A DNA stretch of 64,000 nt from Piscibacillus sp052246295 (lineage in GTDB: Bacteria; Bacillota; Bacilli; Bacillales; Alkalibacillaceae), in assembly GCA_052246295.1 (NCBI GenBank), contig JBQQCO010000001.1; one strand, 5' to 3'. The notes below the pieces were generated by a model. It was not told where the DNA came from. It saw nothing but the letters and a program-made list of their open reading frames with translations, and did not search any database. Of the stretch, positions 59,834 through 64,000 are shown in pieces. Position 1 is the first letter of the stretch; the number at the start of each line of letters is the position of its first letter. Position numbers and translations under genes: made by a program.

Positions 59834-60418
59834 CTAGTTTTGTTCTTTTTTCTTTTTCTCAGCATCTAAATAAAGGTCTTGAATCCATTCATGAAGACGT
59901 TTATAAACCGCCTTCTTCTTCTGATCATCGATATTATAAAGCTCCAACAATTCAGCTAACCAAATCCCATCTGTGGCAAGTCGAATAATCGTCGCATCTA
60001 TAGGATCTAAACCGTCATTCTCAATATTCGTTTGCCACTCTTCATACGCCTGGTATAGTGGTAACATCAACTTAGGATTAACAGCCTTCGCCGCAAGCAA
60101 CCCCGCATGCATATCCTTATTCGGATAGCCCTGATTAAATGTTACATTCAAAAAAGCTCTTGTCCATTTCCCACGATCTAGCGGGTCATCATCCACATTC
60201 TTCGCAATCTTACTACGATAGTTATGAGCTAGATGCTCAACCATCCCCTGAACAAGCGCTTCTTTAGAAGGAAAGTGGTACAAAAGCCCACCTTTACTAA
60301 TCCCAGCCTCTTTAGCAACTGCCTCTAACGTTAAATTAAATATACCTTTCTCACTTACGATTGACGAAGCCGCCTCTAAGATTGCGACCCTTCTTGATTC
60401 CTTAGCCAATGTCATCAT
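59834..60418 (-). CDS. TetR-family regulator of the carnitine operon
   Basis: 194 residues: N-terminal HTH (FNLTLEAVAKEAGISKGGLLYHFPSKEALV) and a TetR_C ligand domain. It sits directly upstream of the carnitine genes on the same strand with a related palindrome at its own promoter, so autoregulation and control of the operon are expected, with carnitine or a derivative as inducer. ATG-ATG at 60418/60415 overlap the GAGG; a TTG 9 nt on is also possible. Confidence 0.9.
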   Translation of the reverse strand: MMTLAKESRRVAILEAASSIVSEKGIFNLTLEAVAKEAGISKGGLLYHFPSKEALVQGMVEHLAHNYRSKIAKNVDDDPLDRGKWTRAFLNVTFNQGYPNKDMHAGLLAAKAVNPKLMLPLYQAYEEWQTNIENDGLDPIDATIIRLATDGIWLAELLELYNIDDQKKKAVYKRLHEWIQDLYLDAEKKKKEQN

Positions 60419-60452
60419 CCTCAGCCCAAAATAATTCTACTGCTACGTGATA

Positions 60453-60474
60453 CTATACTATCCAGACGGTATAT
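60453..60474 (-). promoter_or_regulatory. TetR-type operator at the tetR promoter
   Basis: ATACTATCCAGACGGTAT (core 60457-60470), same pattern AC(C/T)(A/G)T-N4-ACGGT as the sites at 59664 and 59700, adjacent to a TATACT/TATAAT-like -10. Confidence 0.7.
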
Positions 60475-60662
60475 AATTCAATACATACACATGAAAAAAA
60501 TTCAAAAAAGTATATTATGTAAGAACTACTTAAAGCATAGTCTTGCTGTAAGTGCCGTGATTATGCAGAACACCATTTCGTTTAAACTTATTGTAACAGA
60601 AATTAATCATTACTTTCGCAAATTATGTTTAAATGCCATTAACAACTATTAAAGGAAGGAAT
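60475..60662. other. Gene-free stretch
   Basis: Upstream region of tetR and of the small gene at 60663; A/T-rich, no ORF, array or strong hairpin seen. Confidence 0.3.
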
Positions 60663-60827
60663 ATGGGCAGTTTATTGATTGTACCAATAGCCATCTTCAT
60701 CACCCTAACCTACAAATTCATCAATGCTATCCAAATAAAAGAAACGCCCAAAGCCAACAACCTAATGGCTTGGACGTTTTACCTAACTGGCGTGGTTGGA
60801 TTGATCTCTGTGAATGTCGTTTTTTAA
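60663..60827 (+). CDS. Small membrane protein, 54 aa
   Basis: 54 residues with two TM helices joined by a basic loop (IKETPKANNL). AAAGGAAGG precedes the ATG at 60663, which is preferred to an ATG 30 nt upstream. The stop overlaps the convergent zinc-ribbon gene by 4 nt. Confidence 0.6.
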   Translation: MGSLLIVPIAIFITLTYKFINAIQIKETPKANNLMAWTFYLTGVVGLISVNVVF

Positions 60828-61006
60828 CGGAACTTCTCTGGCTTATCGACTTTCATCGATGACACCTCGCCACACTGACTACAGAACGTTAACGTCATGA
60901 AGGAACTCCCCATAACTTTATTCAAGGGCGTCACCGCAGTCGTCCCATTCCCCAATCTCCCTTGGTAAAACTCATCATTCCCACATTTCTTACAAACCTC
61001 GGACAT
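60824..61006 (-). CDS. Small zinc-ribbon protein
   Basis: 60 residues with CKKCGN near the start and CSQCGE in the middle, a two-CxxC zinc ribbon. Soluble. Similar small Bacillus zinc-finger proteins have no known function. Convergent overlap of 4 nt with the small membrane gene. Confidence 0.75.
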   Translation of the reverse strand: MSEVCKKCGNDEFYQGRLGNGTTAVTPLNKVMGSSFMTLTFCSQCGEVSSMKVDKPEKFR

Positions 61007-61029
61007 ACAGTATCCCCTCTCTTGGAATT

Positions 61030-61140
61030 TTATCGGTCGGTTTTGCTGATTTATCGGTCGGTATTTTCATATGTGCATTTAAAAGGATACGGCCCGTTTT
61101 CGAAAACTTACGGCCTATTTCTTCGACTTTATGGCTTGTT
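61030..61140 (+). repeat. 21-bp phased intergenic array J (two sub-arrays)
   Basis: TTATCGGTCGG words have cores at 61034 and 61055 (21 bp), a diverged unit near 61076, then ACGGCCCG, ACGGCCTA and ATGGCTTG at 61090, 61111 and 61132 (21 bp steps). The second half uses the same word as array I. Divergent intergenic region. Confidence 0.85.
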
Positions 61141-61313
61141 TCATCCACATCTCAATCCAACAGACCTTCCTGCTGACTGAATTTACCTTCTGATAATGGC
61201 AATTGGTAAAATCAGCACAAGCATAAAGCTCCTCAACCTAAATTTTTCCTTTTTACAACAAAGGATTACCACATAAAATAACGAACTAATTATTAATATA
61301 GGGAGTTGAAATA

Positions 61314-61706
61314 ATGAAATTCTCCATCATACCGAAATCAGTAATTAATAATGAGGATCAACCTTTGAAGAAATCCCTTCTACAAACGATCAATACTGTT
61401 TTTGTCATTTTGGTTCTTGTCACAAGTCTTGTAATCCTTATTTCCTTAATGTCTGGAAGCTTGATATACACCTTAATGAGTTTGTACTGGTTTGCGGGGC
61501 TTCCGATTATAGAAAGTTTTGTGGACTTTCCAACTTACATAAACTTACTGATTAATATTGGGCTAATTCTTAGCATCTTATTTTTTAGTTTTTATATTAA
61601 GAATCTAAATAGAACTCTAGGAATTGTGTTATTTAGTTTATTTGTATTTATTATTGGTCTTTGGGTTGTGATGTACTTTATAGCATTAACTAGACTAGGT
61701 GGCTAA
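61314..61706 (+). CDS. Membrane protein of unknown function
   Basis: 130 residues with three to four TM helices and a basic N-terminus (MKFSIIPKSVINNEDQPLKK). GGGAG RBS. Overlaps the convergent neighbour by 4 nt. No family recognised. Confidence 0.65.
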   Translation: MKFSIIPKSVINNEDQPLKKSLLQTINTVFVILVLVTSLVILISLMSGSLIYTLMSLYWFAGLPIIESFVDFPTYINLLINIGLILSILFFSFYIKNLNRTLGIVLFSLFVFIIGLWVVMYFIALTRLGG

Positions 61707-62002
61707 ATTGATGATAAACCAATATTAAGATAAATAAACAAAACAACAGCCGAACCAACCGCAAACGCAAAGTAGTTCTCTTTTCTAGATTCCGAGTCTT
61801 TTTTACTCATATAAAATATTATCAACAAAACAAAGTTTAATGCATTCATCAATAATGCGTAGAAAATCACATCAAGAAATAGATTTGAGTGTGGGTCCGT
61901 CAAGCTCGCACCAAGCAACAACATTAATATGAAAAAGAAATGAGCTGGCAGGCTTGCTAAATTGGTTATTAAATAAACTCGTTTAATAGGAATGGTCAGC
62001 AC
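61703..62002 (-). CDS. Small membrane protein, 99 aa
   Basis: 99 residues with three TM helices and a charged loop KKDSESRKEN. Six nt downstream of the DUF4139 gene on the same strand, so probably cotranscribed. Function unknown. Confidence 0.65.
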   Translation of the reverse strand: MLTIPIKRVYLITNLASLPAHFFFILMLLLGASLTDPHSNLFLDVIFYALLMNALNFVLLIIFYMSKKDSESRKENYFAFAVGSAVVLFIYLNIGLSSI

Positions 62003-62008
62003 CTCGCT

Positions 62009-63310
62009 TTACTTTTGAACTTTCACAACCTCACTTGTATCCACACGATATTTAAACGTCACGACTTCTTCCACGCCAGCTGGCACATTTACATTAAATT
62101 CAATCTCATCGCTTTTCACCTTTTCATACTCATGGCTTGACTCAACCATCTCCCAGTGTCGGTGACGAATTCGATGAACAATATTCATCGGCGCAACTTC
62201 ATCTTTGTTATTTTGAACCTCGTATTGATACTCATAATATTCATAAAGTCCTTGCTTATAACGGTTCATTTCAAAGCTATCACAGACGATGTCAAACGCC
62301 TTCCCTAAATTAAGCTCAATATCGGCATTCTTAGGCTGATGATCAATCTCATCCTCACCAACCAACTCTAAACTACCATCTGCATCGTCCTCATCATAAA
62401 CCTTCACCTTCCCAGCAGGAAACGGCATCCCAAGGTTTTGACTCTCACTATTGTGAAATTTAAGCTTAATATCGGGGCGATCGTCATAAAACTCTAAACG
62501 ATAGTAACGCGTAAAAGGTACATCAGCCGCTTCAAACATCGTGATTTGCTTCTCTTGTTGGTTCTTAACCGTTGTCTTGTGTTGTAAGGTATATAAATGA
62601 AAATCTGAAAAGCTCTTCTCCATAATTTGAGGAGATGCATCATACAACACCCCTGGCTCATCAGGTAATCGAATCAAGTCCTCTTCTTCAACCCGATTCA
62701 CATCGCCTGCAATGAGCTTCAACTGGACATTTTCAAAACTCGTCCCTGACTGATTATGTAGTAAAACCCATACCGTTAAATCAAACGAATCCCCATTTAA
62801 GTGAACAACGTAATTTGCTTTCCACCTTAGACCACCAGTCGTATAAGTTACATGAACCTCATCCACATCTGTTGGTTCGACTTCCCATATCAACGACGGC
62901 TTAATGATCAGCCCATTCGGTAATTTCGGTAAAATCAAATTCTCCTCTGGCGGATTTAACACGATTTCACCCGTCTCAAGATGTTCAAGCACAAGCCCTT
63001 GGTCCGCACTAAGTAAACGGTAAAATTCCCTATGCTTCGTACTTGGATTAACCACTTGAACAAGTTCCCCAATATATTTCTTAAGCAACTTCACCTTATC
63101 AACCAAATCATGGTCATAGTTCAGCTCCTTAATTTGAAGCCCATTAACAATAATCGAATCCGTCTCAATCTTCTCCGACACATCTTCAAACCGAATCTGT
63201 TTCTCCTTGTTATAACCCTCAAACGAACGCTTGTCCTTCACCACTGCGAAGTTTTGGTTATAAACCGTTAACGCTAAATCTTTAGAATCTTGACCTTTGG
63301 AAATGAACAT
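62009..63310 (-). CDS. DUF4139 domain-containing protein
   Basis: 433-residue soluble protein with the DUF4139 beta-rich domain in its central and C-terminal parts (EVHVTYTTGGLRWKANYVVHL, SDFHLYTLQHKTTVKNQQEK, VEVQNNKDE-like strands). No signal peptide. Homologues are widespread with unknown function. AGGAGGTG before the ATG. Confidence 0.85.
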   Translation of the reverse strand: MFISKGQDSKDLALTVYNQNFAVVKDKRSFEGYNKEKQIRFEDVSEKIETDSIIVNGLQIKELNYDHDLVDKVKLLKKYIGELVQVVNPSTKHREFYRLLSADQGLVLEHLETGEIVLNPPEENLILPKLPNGLIIKPSLIWEVEPTDVDEVHVTYTTGGLRWKANYVVHLNGDSFDLTVWVLLHNQSGTSFENVQLKLIAGDVNRVEEEDLIRLPDEPGVLYDASPQIMEKSFSDFHLYTLQHKTTVKNQQEKQITMFEAADVPFTRYYRLEFYDDRPDIKLKFHNSESQNLGMPFPAGKVKVYDEDDADGSLELVGEDEIDHQPKNADIELNLGKAFDIVCDSFEMNRYKQGLYEYYEYQYEVQNNKDEVAPMNIVHRIRHRHWEMVESSHEYEKVKSDEIEFNVNVPAGVEEVVTFKYRVDTSEVVKVQK

Positions 63311-63366
63311 CCCAGCACCTCCTATTACTTTCCAATTCCATATCAGAACAAGAAATCCTCTTTTTT

Positions 63367-63405
63367 ATAAAAAAACTTGGAGCCTTTATAAAGACTCCAA
63401 GTTTG
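63367..63405 (-). terminator. Terminator of pdxA
   Basis: ACTTGGAGTC pairs with GGCTCCAAGT (one G-T) around TTTATAAA and is followed by T7 on the minus strand. Confidence 0.88.
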
Positions 63406-63408
63406 TCA

Positions 63409-64000
63409 TTAATTCTTTGGTGCTAATTCCACACCTTGTCTAATCGCTTCAATTAGGCTTTTTTCATCCGCGATACCTTTTCCTGCGATATCGAAAGCTG
63501 TCCCGTGATCAACACTTGTTCGAATAATCGGTAAGCCAACAGTGATATTCACACCTGCATCTAGGCCTAATACCTTAATCGGACCGTGACCTTGATCATG
63601 ATACATGGCAACCACAATATCAAAATCACCTCGAACGGCACGGAAGAATAGTGTATCTGCCGGAAGTGGTCCTTGTACATCAATACCTTCAGTTAGAGCA
63701 CGTTCAACTCCAGGTACTACTTTTTCTTCCTCTTCGCCATAGCCAAACAAACCATTTTCACCAGCATGTGGATTAATACCACAAACAGCAATCTTAGGTT
63801 GCTCGATGCCAGCTTTCTTTAAAGTGTCATCTGCCATTTTGACAACACTATATACACGATCTGGATTAATTTGCTTAACCGCATCAATAATACCGACGTG
63901 TGTTGTCACATGAATCACTTTTAAAGAAGGAGCTGATAACATCATGGCATAGTCTTCTGTATCCGTTAACTGGGCCAAAATTTCAGTATGGCCTGGATAC
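63409..64000 (-). CDS. pdxA: PdxA-family 4-hydroxythreonine-4-phosphate dehydrogenase, 5' part outside the window
   Basis: The last ~197 residues of a PdxA-type dehydrogenase. Metal ligands and active-site segments are visible in HVTTHVGIIDAVK, GINPHAGENGLFGYGEEE, VAMYHDQGHGPIKVLG and RTSVDHGTAFDIAG. The frame stays open to the window edge (YPGHTE just before it), so the start lies beyond 64000. Bacilli make PLP through PdxST, so this is more likely a PdxA2-type enzyme for D-threonate/D-erythronate degradation than a vitamin B6 enzyme. Confidence 0.92.
   Translation of the reverse strand, partial: YPGHTEILAQLTDTEDYAMMLSAPSLKVIHVTTHVGIIDAVKQINPDRVYSVVKMADDTLKKAGIEQPKIAVCGINPHAGENGLFGYGEEEEKVVPGVERALTEGIDVQGPLPADTLFFRAVRGDFDIVVAMYHDQGHGPIKVLGLDAGVNITVGLPIIRTSVDHGTAFDIAGKGIADEKSLIEAIRQGVELAPKN

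Noticed and set aside
60475..60662. Further phased array or small RNA
   Set aside because: No repeated word at 20-21 bp and no stable hairpin with T-tract seen.

Overview
The window is a chromosomal segment from a low-GC, endospore-forming Bacillaceae bacterium, probably halophilic or alkaliphilic. The grounds are a CotF-type spore coat gene at the left edge, Bacillus-type Pst/PhoP, BceRS-AB, NsrR-Hmp and OpuA genes with strong AGGAGG-type ribosome binding sites, a NaChBac-type sodium channel, and a carnitine-to-glycine-betaine pathway joined to an OpuA-type importer. No rRNA, tRNA, prophage or CRISPR locus is visible.

Layout. 1-3.3 kb: CotF-like coat protein, a tiny ORF, a NodB-type deacetylase, the voltage-gated Na+ channel and a paired SMR exporter (ykkCD). 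3.5-4.4 kb: remnants of two unrelated genes joined by a deletion. 4.5-9.1 kb: pstSCAB-phoU behind a four-repeat PhoP box. 9.2-12 kb: a MurE paralogue, then queF and a queuosine-precursor transporter under a preQ1-I riboswitch, next to a GC-rich interspersed element. 12.4-20.6 kb: M20 amidohydrolase, ASCH, thioredoxin-like and SRPBCC proteins, phenylalanine hydroxylase, a polytopic membrane protein, pterin dehydratase and a cupin. 20.7-26.4 kb: GAF-EAL phosphodiesterase, a PlcR-like regulator with a divergent secreted pro-peptide, a CBO0543 protein and nsrR/hmp. 26.4-29 kb: an ABC exporter and a truncated sensor kinase. 29.2-36.5 kb: a lipoprotein, two Asp/Glu-racemase-superfamily genes, an intact IS150-type element, a flavoprotein/2Fe-2S pair, an AAA ATPase and a quinone oxidoreductase. 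36.6-44.4 kb: small hypotheticals and a BceRS-VanZ-BceAB antimicrobial-peptide module. 44.6-54.3 kb: mostly small membrane or secreted hypotheticals, NUDIX, patatin, a formamidase-like and a CocE-like hydrolase. 54.3-60.4 kb: TetR-controlled carnitine catabolism and betaine import. 60.6-64 kb: small membrane proteins, a DUF4139 protein and a partial pdxA.

The most unusual feature is not a gene. At least eleven intergenic regions carry arrays of a short word repeated at a fixed step: exactly 20 bp in four arrays that share one word, and 21 bp (two helical turns) in the others, which have locus-specific words. Unit copies are diverged in the spacer but the phase is kept. One array is interrupted by the IS150-type element, and removing the IS with its 3-bp target duplication restores the 21-bp phase exactly. 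Decayed arrays can be traced at 3.3 and 15.6 kb. The 21-bp step keeps reading frames open and creates false ORFs; the 20-bp class shows the arrays are not generally coding.

Genes that work together: PstSCAB/PhoU for phosphate uptake; QueF and the YhhQ-like transporter for queuosine; PhhA and pterin dehydratase for phenylalanine hydroxylation; NsrR/Hmp for nitric oxide defence; the BceRS-VanZ-BceAB module for cell-wall antibiotics; and BKACE, carnitine dehydrogenase, thioesterase and OpuA for osmolyte uptake and conversion of carnitine to glycine betaine.
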